Part shown: positions 45,001 to 52,908 of the stretch, piece by piece
How positions within the stretch are numbered: position 1 is the stretch's first letter
Layout of the letters: each line of letters begins with the position of its first letter
Origin: Acidobacteriota bacterium
GTDB lineage: Bacteria; Acidobacteriota; Blastocatellia; Pyrinomonadales; Pyrinomonadaceae
Direction: 5' to 3'
Length of the DNA: 64,000 nt
Assembly: GCA_019639235.1 (NCBI GenBank)
Contig: JAHBSG010000021.1
Span: 1-64,000 of the forward strand
Translations under genes and position numbers: made by a program
Notes under the pieces: model-generated
What the model was told of the DNA's origin: nothing
The model's input: only the letters and a program-made list of their open reading frames with translations
The model's database searches: none

Positions 45001-45665
45001 TCAGTTCGACCGGCAGCAAGGTGTTTCATGTCGGGACGGCGAATGGGTATTCGCCGGTGACCGCGAATGTGACGGCGTTGGGCGTTGCCCCTTCGAGCCT
45101 GACCGTCCGTGCAAATGAGGTAACGCACCCGAACGTACCGAATGCCGCTTCGGCACTCCGGCGGTTCTGGAGCCTTACAGAGTCAGGAGACCTCGCCGCG
45201 ACGCTGAGCTTTGTTTACCAACAGGCCGACGTGCCGGCGGCTGTTCCTGAATCCTCGCTTGAACTGCGGCGATATACAGGAGCGGGAACGGTCTTCGATC
45301 AGATCCCGGCCACACTCGACACCGCTACGAACACAATAACGACGAGCAGCCCGATCAGTGATTTTTCCGACTGGACGCTTTTCTCGTCGCTTGCCCCGAC
45401 GTCCGCAAACGTTTCAGTTGCGGGCCGGGTTATGTCGAACGGCCGCGGTGTTGCGTTTGCTACGGTCGACGCGACCGATCCTGACGGGACGACCAGGACG
45501 GCCGTTTCAAATCACCTCGGGTATTTTCGGATCGAGGACGTTCCGGCCGGAGAAAATTATGTGATCTTTGTCCGGCACAAGCGGCTCCAGTTCGCGAGCC
45601 GTGTTATCTTTGCCACGGAGGATATCTTCGACCTGCAATTCGACGCCGAAAGCGACGAGAAATAA
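42084..45665 (+). CDS. large secreted multidomain protein (FN3, G8-like, CarboxypepD-reg module)
   Basis: A 1193-residue exported protein; ATG 42084 follows GAGGG and gives a signal peptide to VSAAPNTANY. An N-terminal beta domain (about 30-270; GFDFYFMGS, LTVEWRNMYSGG) is followed by fibronectin type III (about 275-365; NAPLNLTFANV, SMTLQWADNS, TGLRSNTKYQFRVYAVSE) and a G8-like entry to a long beta-solenoid (NWSNPATWANAAVPTAENDV). Later repeats are Thr/Ser/Asn rich. The C-terminus is the CarboxypepD-regulatory-like module (VAGRVMSNGRGVAF, LGYFRIEDVPAGENY). It is probably a surface-exposed or secreted binding protein; no catalytic motif was found. Confidence 0.85.
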   Translation: MRSNTQRNCFLIFALVIVTLFQTGVSAAPNTANYTFETNTDGSLTNMAGSINLLQVATGSGASTGDSAVSQIAPIGFDFYFMGSATPARFNEFAVNSDGVMRLGSTDPSINFNGMTAPLGQSNDLPVLAAYAQNLCLSSNGGRVHYIVTGTAPNRVLTVEWRNMYSGGFANPVQCGTPDLTFQIRLYETSGVIEYVYGSMTETGDPGSAQIGFTSANAIGQIGTVDAQDAGNITYNGSTNTAVTNNFPLGNIASLHSTANGSRRVFRFIPPVPNAPLNLTFANVLATSMTLQWADNSIDEKGFAVYASDDGGVNFEFRGLVGENATSANITGLRSNTKYQFRVYAVSEGGLSDPLEGAEATAAATIFSANSGGGNWSNPATWANAAVPTAENDVFIPSGATVVLDSATQNANDIVIDGVLEFSATNATLNAGSVSIEPSGTFRTSNTSNSHTLNVKGNVVNNGTLNFSADSSSGGVNLLFQGSKDASLSGTGSVTDIHTISVNQLGTDGTPRIVELSPANFSVRNSTTSTVGFLGTLTNGTIKISGTFTGTHRTFTGDLSGRRVGFHLNNPNFTVSTNTLLQFISSSLTVSAGNLTLTNVSSNNGILFTTGRTLIEGGTVNIPSVFLTEDYTQTGGTLTTCKAGASFFGCGFSAGGPPYTRFAMSGGAIVLERTGSFSNLTGTRSVTGGTLQLGNATSPSSQTFTIAGLVPNLTLDNSASGQQTFVDPNNNLTVLGTTEIKSGTTLRTGGISTGSSSFSQVGPTFINNGTLRVTQNITNTSPFSFSSSVPQTYSGTGVAGTTATPLSDFGFFNPAGVTIDPAATTIITSRVTLFTGTINNSNKIQIQTTSSLSATIQRGNANAQTQPPGEFDVAPSFVIGSTGLEIFYANAGANIQTGNEIPASRTVRRVLFSCPQGITIAGGDLTIANGSPAGAVLFTSGIVNTGPNTLVLAANTTITRTDGYVDGNLLINFSSTGSKVFHVGTANGYSPVTANVTALGVAPSSLTVRANEVTHPNVPNAASALRRFWSLTESGDLAATLSFVYQQADVPAAVPESSLELRRYTGAGTVFDQIPATLDTATNTITTSSPISDFSDWTLFSSLAPTSANVSVAGRVMSNGRGVAFATVDATDPDGTTRTAVSNHLGYFRIEDVPAGENYVIFVRHKRLQFASRVIFATEDIFDLQFDAESDEK

Positions 45666-45725
45666 CGGCTGAAGACGTCCGGGAACAGCTCCTTCCCCGA
45701 TCGTCACACGCCAAGGAGGAAAACG

Positions 45726-46193
45726 ATGGCGTTTCTGTATATTGATTCGTTCGTGCCCGGGGCCTCGGAGCTTCCCGGGATAGTTGACGACAAGAATGCC
45801 CTGCTGAAGCGGATGAAGCTCGTAATGCTTCGCATTTCGGGTGAACCCGTGATCACGTCCTACGGCTACCTTTACCCGAAGCCGCCGAAAGGGCTCAGCC
45901 GAAGCCGCGACCAGCTCAAGTCGAATTACAAGAAGATCTGGGAGGACGTGATCATCGCCTTTGATTGGGACACCTACGGGGCGACAGCAAATACCCGCAC
46001 GTACGAGGTCAATATCGGTGAGTTCTTTCTCAAGAAGGAGATACCCGAACTCGATCTGCAGAAAGTCGTCATGCACGAGATCCTGCATATCTTCCTTGAT
46101 ATGCCGAGGTCTATGCATCACCCGCAGATCAATAAGATCATCAAACATAGCCTCGGTCTGAAAGGTGAGCCAAATCCTTTCGGCACCGATTAA
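45726..46193 (+). CDS. putative zinc metallopeptidase-like protein (HExxH)
   Basis: A 155-residue protein without a signal peptide. AAGGAGG is 5-11 bases upstream. A central helix carries HEILH (His117, Glu118, His121) in the context QKVVMHEILHIFLDMP, typical of zincin active-site helices; a HH pair and a His follow within 25 residues and could give the third ligand. The N-terminal half has strands and the phrase SYGYLYPKPPKGLSRSRDQ. The family was not recognised. Activity is inferred only from the motif. Confidence 0.7.
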   Translation: MAFLYIDSFVPGASELPGIVDDKNALLKRMKLVMLRISGEPVITSYGYLYPKPPKGLSRSRDQLKSNYKKIWEDVIIAFDWDTYGATANTRTYEVNIGEFFLKKEIPELDLQKVVMHEILHIFLDMPRSMHHPQINKIIKHSLGLKGEPNPFGTD

Positions 46194-46266
46194 TTGCATG
46201 CAGCGGCTAAGAATCCCTGTCTTTTCGGCTTTAGCACGGCGGGCGGCTTTGGTAGTCTGTTCTGGT

Positions 46267-47163
46267 ATGAAGAGCTTTCTTTTTGCGTTGATCTTCGCAG
46301 TTGCCATGACCATTCAAGCCGCCGGACAGGCGAACCCTGACCACTACACGATCTTTACATCGGACGGGAAGCCGGCCACGCTCGACGATATAATGCGTGC
46401 CGCGGCGGCATCTGACGCCGTTTTTCTCGGCGAATATCACGACGACACGGTCGCCCACGCTCTTCAGTTCGAGATATTCAAACGTGCAGTTGAGCAGTTC
46501 GGCCCGAACCGAAAGGTCCAACTCTCGCTCGAAATGTTCGAACGCGACGTTCAGATCGTGCTTGACGAATACCTCGCAGGAAAGATCACCGAAGACCACT
46601 TTCTCCGCAGTTCGCGGCCCTGGAACAACTACAAGACCGACTACCGGCCGCTGGTCGAGCTCGCGAAAGAGAAGCGGCTGCCCGTGATCGCAGCGAACGC
46701 TCCGCGGCGATACGTGAACATGGTCGCCCGGCTCGGCAAAGATTCTGTCCTCTCGCTTTCGCCCGAAGCGAAGAAATGGCTTGCTCCGCTCCCGTTTGGC
46801 GAGCCTTCGGAAGCATATTCTAGAAAGTTCAACGCATTGATGGGCAAGATCCACGACTCCTCGCAGCCCGTCAGCCCCATGCTCTATTCGCAAACGCTCT
46901 GGGACGCGACGATGGCATACTGGGTCGCCAAGGCCCTGAAGGAGCACAAGGGCTCGCTCGTCGTTCATCTAAACGGCGGGTTCCATACCGAGTCGCGGCT
47001 CGGAACCATCGAAAAGCTCGCCAAATACCGCTCAAACGCAAAGTCCCTGGTCGTAACCATGCGGTACGAAGAAAACTTCCGCACCTTCGACCCGGCCAAA
47101 CACACGGGCCTCGGCGACTTCGTAATCCTGACCGACAGCAAACAGCCCCGCAGCCAAAGATAG
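46267..47163 (+). CDS. ChaN/DUF399-like exported protein
   Basis: A 298-residue exported protein of the ChaN (PF04187, haem-binding uncharacterised) family. The signal peptide is MKSFLFALIFAVAMTIQAAG, which fixes the start at 46267. Family motifs are FLGEYHDDTVAHALQ, VQLSLEMFERDVQ, LAKEKRLPVIAANAPRRYV, LWDATMAYWVAKAL and LNGGFHTESRLG. The paired EYHDD and GGFH residues are the conserved pocket of the EreA/ChaN-like fold. Campylobacter ChaN binds haem; here the ligand is unknown. A TonB receptor gene follows, which fits an iron/haem link. Confidence 0.88.
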   Translation: MKSFLFALIFAVAMTIQAAGQANPDHYTIFTSDGKPATLDDIMRAAAASDAVFLGEYHDDTVAHALQFEIFKRAVEQFGPNRKVQLSLEMFERDVQIVLDEYLAGKITEDHFLRSSRPWNNYKTDYRPLVELAKEKRLPVIAANAPRRYVNMVARLGKDSVLSLSPEAKKWLAPLPFGEPSEAYSRKFNALMGKIHDSSQPVSPMLYSQTLWDATMAYWVAKALKEHKGSLVVHLNGGFHTESRLGTIEKLAKYRSNAKSLVVTMRYEENFRTFDPAKHTGLGDFVILTDSKQPRSQR

Positions 47164-47167
47164 ATCT

Positions 47168-47214
47168 CTGGGGAATGTCCCCAGGCTTTGCCTGAGCGTC
47201 GCCAGAACTTGGCG
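47168..47214 (+). other. run of three short hairpins
   Basis: CTGGGG/CCCCAG (47168-47184), CAGGC/GCCTG (47182-47194) and CGCCA/TGGCG (47200-47214). The first two share CAG and so exclude each other. There is no U-run. The remaining 167 bases to the TonB receptor gene are AT-rich and probably hold its promoter; none is clear. Confidence 0.4.
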
Positions 47215-47381
47215 GTGTGGGATGCGCTTTCCCGCTTGGCTTACCGATTCATTTCAAACATCAGCAACACTAATTTAAGCACGGTAGTAGTGTAATTAAT
47301 GCTAATGAATTGTTTCATGCTTCGATTCCGTAGACTACAAAAGAGGGAAATCATTCCTATCTTCACTATAAGGGGTTCTTT

Positions 47382-49874
47382 ATGGACATCATCCTCTCAA
47401 TTCGTGGTCGCATTCTTACTCTTTTCGCCGGCGTACTTCTTCTTGCCGGTTTGGTCGTCGTTCCGGTCCAGGCACAGCAGACGGGCCGGATAGGTATTAC
47501 CGTCAAGGACTCGGCCGGAGCGGTCGTCTCCGGTGCCGCCGTTAAGATAACCACGCGGTCCGGGGCGACCCGTACGGCCGTGACCGGCGAGACCGGCGTG
47601 GCCGAGTTCGAACTCGCGGTTGATGGTGAGCTACGCGTGGTCGTTTCAGCCGCCGGCTTCCCGGATAAACTCGTTTCGCTTGCCGGCAATGGTGCGGCGA
47701 TCGATTCCGAGATCGTTCTCGACCTGGGAACGATAAATGAATCCGTTACCGTCACCGCGGCCCGGACGCAGATCTCATCAGAAGAAACTCCCGTTCCGGT
47801 CAGTGTCCTTGGCAGCGAAGAGATCACCCGCAAGGGCATCAACACGCTTGGCGATGTCTTCCGGACACTTCCGGGAACTTCGACCGTCAATGAAGGAGCA
47901 TTTCAGGTGCGTCCGCGTATTCGCGGGCTCGACAGCAACCGCGTCCTGATCCTCGTGGACGGTGAGAGGCTCAACAATTCCCGAACCTCGACCGGCCAAT
48001 CGGGGATCGAGGGCGGACTTGTCGAGACATCGCAGATCGACTCGATAGAGGTCGTCCGCGGAAGCGGCTCGGTGCTTTATGGCACGGACGCCCTCGCCGG
48101 TACGATCAACATAATTACCAAGGACACGCCGACACGCCGCGATAGCGGCTTCCGATTCGGTGCCGCTCTCGATACGTTCTACAGTTCCAATGAGTCCGGC
48201 CGACGCGGCAATCTCGCGGTTACGGGTGCGAGCAAGTTCTTTGCATTCAGGGTAGCTCAGTCGCTCGAGCGATATGGCAATTATTCGACCGGCGATCCGG
48301 CCGGCCGTGTGATCGACGGCGTAACCGCAGACGGCGAAGTGCTAAACTCGCAGTCGCATGGCGGAAATACGCAGGCGACCGGGCGTTTCTTTATCAATGA
48401 GACGAACACGCTCAAGCTCAATTATGAACGGCGTCGGGCGTCGAATATCGGGTCGCCGACGCTTGTCGGAGTGTTCAACGGGTTCTTCCCGTTCTCAAAC
48501 CGCGATAAGTTCAGCGGCCGCTACGATGTTGCTGCCATCACCAAGAACCTGCAGCGTGTTTCGGTAATGGGACACTATCAGACCCAGAACCGGAACTTCA
48601 CAAACATCCTGACCGTCCCGCCGGTCCTGCCGTTCTTTCCCGGCCAATATCAGTTCAGCGAGACCGTTACCGATACGGACAGCACAGGGTTTGATGTTCA
48701 GACCGATTGGATCTTCGGCACTCGGGTGAACCTGATCGCCGGAGCCAGCTATTTCAACGATTTCAATTCGGATCGCCGGCTTTTCATAACGGCAACGACG
48801 CCGGCCTCACCGAACCGAAACATCTCAACCTCGCGGAGCGTCCCGGACGCATCGCTTTCGAACATCGCCGCTTTCGCCCAAGGCGAGATACGCATCACAA
48901 AGCGGCTGAAGGCCGTCGCCGGGATTCGCTTTGACCGGTTCAGGACATCGGCCGAGCCGACGGCGGAGTTCTCGCTGCCCGGGTCGCTGACGCCGAGCCA
49001 GATCGAAGACCTCGGTCTCGACGGCCTGACCTCAGGCCTCTCGGTCGATAATTCCGCGGTGACGGGTGATGTGGGGCTTGTCTTTGTCGTCAACCAGAAC
49101 CTGAATCTCTCGGCAAGGGTCGGCCGGTCATTCCGGACGCCTAACATCTTCGAGCGGTTCTTTACGGACTTTGGCTCGGTCGGCGGCTTTTTGGTCGGTA
49201 ATCCGAATCTCGATCCCGAGACAGGCGTAAATTTCGACGCGACCGTTCGGTTCAAGACGTCGCGTTTTTCCGGCTCGGTGACCTATTTCAACAACCGGTA
49301 CGAGAATTTCCTCGCGACCCAAACGGCACTCGACCGAAATGGAATGCCGATCGTGCTCCCGCGGCCGGCACCGCAGCAGCCGATACCGGTCTTCCAAACT
49401 CAGAACGTCCGCTCTGCCCGCATTCAAGGACTTGAGGCGGAGATCGAAGCGCCGATAAAGATCAGCCTCGGATATCTGACGCCCTACGGGAATTTCAGCT
49501 ATCTTCGCGGCGATGACCTTGATGAGGACGTACCGCTCGACATCATCAGTCCGCTTCGGACCAATGCCGGGTTCCGTTGGCAGAACTTCCTGAAGAATTA
49601 CTATATGGACTACAACGCTCGTATCGTCGTAACTCAGGACAGGCTCTCGCCGGCGTTTCTCTTGCCGATATTCCAGGGCGGCAACGGCGGTCCGGAACCG
49701 GGATTCGTGACGCACAACGTAAGCGGCGGGTACATCTTCCGGAAGGAACGGTTCAACTTTTCCGTCAACCTCGGAGTCTCGAACATCTTCGACCGCTTTT
49801 ACAGCGAACAGTTCGTTTTTGCTCCGGCACGCGGACGTTCGTTAACGATCGGAACGACGTGGCAGATAAGATAA
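47382..49874 (+). CDS. TonB-dependent outer membrane receptor
   Basis: An 830-residue receptor. After the signal peptide (to Val-Gln-Ala-Gln) comes a CarboxypepD-reg-like domain (residues 35-115; GRIGITVKDSAGAVVSGAAV), then the plug (about 120-245; ESVTVTAARTQISSEETPVPVS as TonB box/plug start, RIRGLDSNRVLILVDGERLN, VEVVRGSGSVLYGTDALAGTIN) and a 22-strand barrel. The arginine-rich plug motifs are those of siderophore, haem or cobalamin receptors. The protein ends in TIGTTWQIR rather than the usual aromatic residue. AAGGGG lies upstream of the ATG. Substrate not assignable. Confidence 0.95.
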   Translation: MDIILSIRGRILTLFAGVLLLAGLVVVPVQAQQTGRIGITVKDSAGAVVSGAAVKITTRSGATRTAVTGETGVAEFELAVDGELRVVVSAAGFPDKLVSLAGNGAAIDSEIVLDLGTINESVTVTAARTQISSEETPVPVSVLGSEEITRKGINTLGDVFRTLPGTSTVNEGAFQVRPRIRGLDSNRVLILVDGERLNNSRTSTGQSGIEGGLVETSQIDSIEVVRGSGSVLYGTDALAGTINIITKDTPTRRDSGFRFGAALDTFYSSNESGRRGNLAVTGASKFFAFRVAQSLERYGNYSTGDPAGRVIDGVTADGEVLNSQSHGGNTQATGRFFINETNTLKLNYERRRASNIGSPTLVGVFNGFFPFSNRDKFSGRYDVAAITKNLQRVSVMGHYQTQNRNFTNILTVPPVLPFFPGQYQFSETVTDTDSTGFDVQTDWIFGTRVNLIAGASYFNDFNSDRRLFITATTPASPNRNISTSRSVPDASLSNIAAFAQGEIRITKRLKAVAGIRFDRFRTSAEPTAEFSLPGSLTPSQIEDLGLDGLTSGLSVDNSAVTGDVGLVFVVNQNLNLSARVGRSFRTPNIFERFFTDFGSVGGFLVGNPNLDPETGVNFDATVRFKTSRFSGSVTYFNNRYENFLATQTALDRNGMPIVLPRPAPQQPIPVFQTQNVRSARIQGLEAEIEAPIKISLGYLTPYGNFSYLRGDDLDEDVPLDIISPLRTNAGFRWQNFLKNYYMDYNARIVVTQDRLSPAFLLPIFQGGNGGPEPGFVTHNVSGGYIFRKERFNFSVNLGVSNIFDRFYSEQFVFAPARGRSLTIGTTWQIR

Positions 49875-49895
49875 GTCTGTTCACCCAAAATGAGA

Positions 49896-49935
49896 AGAGC
49901 CCGGCGACTTACGCGTCCCGGGCTCTTTACTTTTT
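49896..49935. terminator. bidirectional terminator between convergent genes
   Basis: AAGAGCCCGG and CCGGGCTCTT form a perfect 10-bp stem with a 13-base loop, followed by TACTTTTT on the plus strand; the minus side has CTCATTTT. Confidence 0.85.
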
Positions 49936-49944
49936 GTGGCGAGG

Positions 49945-52290
49945 CTACTTAGGCCGGGCCGCGGTGAAGGGAAGCGTCCCGAAGCCGGGGACATTGAGTG
50001 TGCCCTTCATTTTGTCACCCTCAAGCGTTCCGGACATCTCGATCGTGGTCGGGCTACCCTGCACATCCGCTTGGATCGTTCCGGTCACCTTATTCCCATC
50101 GACCTTGCCTTTTTCGATCTTGCCGCCGCCGACCGGCGATGCCATTGTTCCGGTAAAGTCGTTATCGGCTTGGGTGATCTCCAGATTCAGGTCGATAAGT
50201 TGCCCACCGGCATCAACCGTCATCGTCCATTTGCCGCTGAGGCTTCCCGAGCCCGTAGAACTGCCCGAACTCCCCGGATCGGCAACCGTAACTTTCGAAA
50301 CATCGACCGTGATCTCGCCAAGCCGTTTCGCGACCTCCGGCGTCATCGTCGCCTGATACCGCCCGCCAAGGTGCTTGGCAAGGAACTTCTCCGCGGCGGC
50401 GACCATCGCCATATTGTTGACCGGCCGGGCAAATCCGTGGCCTTCATCCGGTGCGAGGATGTACTCGACCGGATATTTTCGGTCGCGGAGAGCGATGACG
50501 ATCTGGTCCGATTCGCGTTGCTTGACCCGCGGGTCATTCGCACCTTGGACGATCATCAGCGGCGTCTTGATCTTGTCCGCGTGCAAGTGCGGCGATTGCC
50601 GCTTCATTTGGGCAAGGCCTTCAGGTGTTCGCGGATCGCCCATTCGCTTGTAGAAAGTCTCGCGAATTGCTTCCCAATAGGGCGGGATCGAATCGAGCAG
50701 CGTCTGCAGGTTTGAAGGCGGCACTATCGCCACCGAGGCAGCATAAACATCCGGCGTAAAGGTCACACCGGCAAGTGCCGCATAGCCGCCGTAGCTTCCG
50801 CCCATTATGCCGACGCGTTTGGCATCGACCGTCCCCTGATCAACGAGGTACTTTATGCCCCAGGTGATGTCGTCCTGCATCTTCTCGCCCCATTCGTTGT
50901 TACCGGCGTTCAGAAACTTCTTTCCAAATCCGGTCGAGGCACGGAAGTTCGGCTGCAAAACGGCATAGCCGCGGTTTGCGAGAAACTGGGCATAGCTGTC
51001 GTAACCCCACGTATCGCGGCCCCAGGGTCCGCCGTGCGGAAAGACGACGAGCGGCAGGTTCTTTGCCGCGAGGCCCTTCGGCAGCGTCAGATACGCTTGT
51101 ATCTCGAGGCCGTCCGAAGACTTGTACCGAACCGAGGTCATCGGCGAAAGTGCCTTTCGGTCCAGCTTTTCGCGGACCTGATAAAGCGTTGAAAGATTTC
51201 GGCTGCCGGTGTCGTAAACCCAGACCGTTCCGGGGTCAACGTCGCTCGAGCTGACGACGATGAACTTCTTTTCATCGCTGGTCGCCGACTGGAAGTTGAT
51301 CTCGCGGTCGCCGAGCCGCTTCTTTATGTCGTTGTAATACTTTTCGTATTTCTTGTCCTTGAAATAGATACGCGGCTTGTCGTCGTAGTAAACGGTCGCG
51401 ACGATGTCCTTCGTGACGCTCGAAAAATTGACGCCGTCAAGATCGACTTTGCCGAGCGGATCGCCCTCGACCTTTTCGACCTTGCCGGTCGCGACGTCCA
51501 GCAATGCCAGCTCGATCAGGTCCAGCGAACCCTTGTTCGTGCGGATGTACACCCGCTTGTTGTCCTTGTGGAATGCGACCGGGCCGCAGTCCTCGAATGC
51601 GTTGCAGTCATAGATCTTGGTCGTCTTGCCGTCGGCTTCGACCCGGAGCAATTCGGTGTCGCCATTTGGTGCCGAGCGAACGGCCATCCGGAGCTTGTCC
51701 GCGTGGTCAAAGACCATCCCTTGAAGGCGGTCGCGGTTCTCGCTGATCAGCGTCCGTTCGCCGGTCGAGATCTTTACTTTGTAGAGGTCGTGCCACGCCT
51801 TGTCGCGTTCGTTCAGCCCGACATAGATAGCATCCGGATCCGATTCCGGCACGTGCTGGATGATCGCCCTTACGCCCTGTGCGGCCGTGATATTGCGAGC
51901 GGCCGGGACCGGCGAACCCGCGGCCGGTTTGTCCATCGGGTTGACGGCGTAAACGTTGAAGTTCTCGTCGCCGCCGTTGTCCTGTACGAAAAGGATGAAC
52001 TTGCCGTCGCGTGACCAGAAGTACGAGCGGACGGGCCGCTTCTGGTCGTTCGTCATCGGCCGTGCCGCCGAGAACGGCTCCGAAAAGCCCTTGACCCAGA
52101 CGTTCATCGTTCCGTTGAGCGGCTTGATGAACGAGATATATTTTCCGTCGGGCGAGATCTGTGCGCCCGAGTACTCCGGGTTATCGAAAAAGATCTCGCG
52201 GTCGATGAGCGGCGGCTGCTGTGCGGTCGCGGCCGGCTGCGATGCGGCAAGAGCGAGGGCGAGCCCAAGAAAAACCAATGTTCTTTTCAT
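49945..52290 (-). CDS. S9 family prolyl oligopeptidase-like protein with extra C-terminal domain
   Basis: A 781-residue exported peptidase (signal peptide to Ala-Thr-Ala-Gln). The beta-propeller is about residues 30-390 (SPDGKYISFIKP, YFWSRDGKFILFVQD). The catalytic alpha/beta hydrolase domain follows, with nucleophile Ser499 in GIMGGSYGGYAAL, Asp in GANDPRV and His in DEGHGFARP. This is the S9C acylaminoacyl/dipeptidyl peptidase arrangement. An unusual tail follows: a Gly/Ser linker (SSGSSTGSGS) and a 99-residue beta domain (683-781; SLSGKWTMTVDAGG, GTLNVPGFGTLPF). That tail looks like a small beta barrel and may bind peptide or the cell surface. Confidence 0.93.
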   Translation of the reverse strand: MKRTLVFLGLALALAASQPAATAQQPPLIDREIFFDNPEYSGAQISPDGKYISFIKPLNGTMNVWVKGFSEPFSAARPMTNDQKRPVRSYFWSRDGKFILFVQDNGGDENFNVYAVNPMDKPAAGSPVPAARNITAAQGVRAIIQHVPESDPDAIYVGLNERDKAWHDLYKVKISTGERTLISENRDRLQGMVFDHADKLRMAVRSAPNGDTELLRVEADGKTTKIYDCNAFEDCGPVAFHKDNKRVYIRTNKGSLDLIELALLDVATGKVEKVEGDPLGKVDLDGVNFSSVTKDIVATVYYDDKPRIYFKDKKYEKYYNDIKKRLGDREINFQSATSDEKKFIVVSSSDVDPGTVWVYDTGSRNLSTLYQVREKLDRKALSPMTSVRYKSSDGLEIQAYLTLPKGLAAKNLPLVVFPHGGPWGRDTWGYDSYAQFLANRGYAVLQPNFRASTGFGKKFLNAGNNEWGEKMQDDITWGIKYLVDQGTVDAKRVGIMGGSYGGYAALAGVTFTPDVYAASVAIVPPSNLQTLLDSIPPYWEAIRETFYKRMGDPRTPEGLAQMKRQSPHLHADKIKTPLMIVQGANDPRVKQRESDQIVIALRDRKYPVEYILAPDEGHGFARPVNNMAMVAAAEKFLAKHLGGRYQATMTPEVAKRLGEITVDVSKVTVADPGSSGSSTGSGSLSGKWTMTVDAGGQLIDLNLEITQADNDFTGTMASPVGGGKIEKGKVDGNKVTGTIQADVQGSPTTIEMSGTLEGDKMKGTLNVPGFGTLPFTAARPK

Positions 52291-52353
52291 ATATGTCTCC
52301 GAATGTTCGTGAAAAACTAGTCTTAATCTCTACGACCGCCCGCAGCGATCGGT

Positions 52354-52851
52354 TCAATAAAATCCGACCGATGGATCTTCATGCCACCGCCTCTTCTTGA
52401 AACGGTGCTCGGTCCAGAGTGCCGGGAAGTGCTCCACCTTTGGCTGCTCGCCGGGGATGAAGACCACCGTCAGGCCATCGAACCGGTAGGGCATTTCAAA
52501 CACGCCGAAGATGCGGCGGTAAACAAGTGCTGTCCGTGTGATCAACCGCTGTTTTTGTAGGTCGATCGCCCCGAGCGGCCCGGCGATGTCCTCGCTGCTG
52601 CGTGTCTTGACCTCGACGAAGCAGATCGTTTCGCCATCAAGCGTGATCAGGTCGATCTCGCCGCGTACCTGAACGCCTTTCGTGTTCCGGCCGATGGGTG
52701 CGGTGAAGTTCCTAGCGACGAGCCGATGTCCGAGCGATTCGAGAAACTCGGCCGCAAGTTCCTCGCCCTTTGTGCCGGTCGCCCTTGTCGCGGCCTGCGG
52801 CAAGGCACTATCCTTTTCTAAAAGGTTCAGAGGTCCGTTCGGCGAGTCCAT
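52354..52851 (-). CDS. YraN/UPF0102 family endonuclease-like protein
   Basis: A 165-residue YraN protein. The core has GTKGEELAAEFLESLGHRLVARN, then the nuclease-like GEIDLI (Asp) and FVEVKTR (Glu, Lys) motifs of the PD-(D/E)XK-like fold. An N-terminal extension of about 25 residues precedes the core. The insertion between RN and GEIDLI (FTAPIGRNTKGVQV) is longer than usual. Function is unknown in the family; DNA repair or Holliday junction roles have been suggested. It is divergent from the YyaL-type gene. Confidence 0.88.
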   Translation of the reverse strand: MDSPNGPLNLLEKDSALPQAATRATGTKGEELAAEFLESLGHRLVARNFTAPIGRNTKGVQVRGEIDLITLDGETICFVEVKTRSSEDIAGPLGAIDLQKQRLITRTALVYRRIFGVFEMPYRFDGLTVVFIPGEQPKVEHFPALWTEHRFKKRRWHEDPSVGFY

Positions 52852-52908
52852 ATTTTTCGGTCGCCCGAATTATAACAGAAACGGCCTTTATGGTCTTACA
52901 TCGACAAA

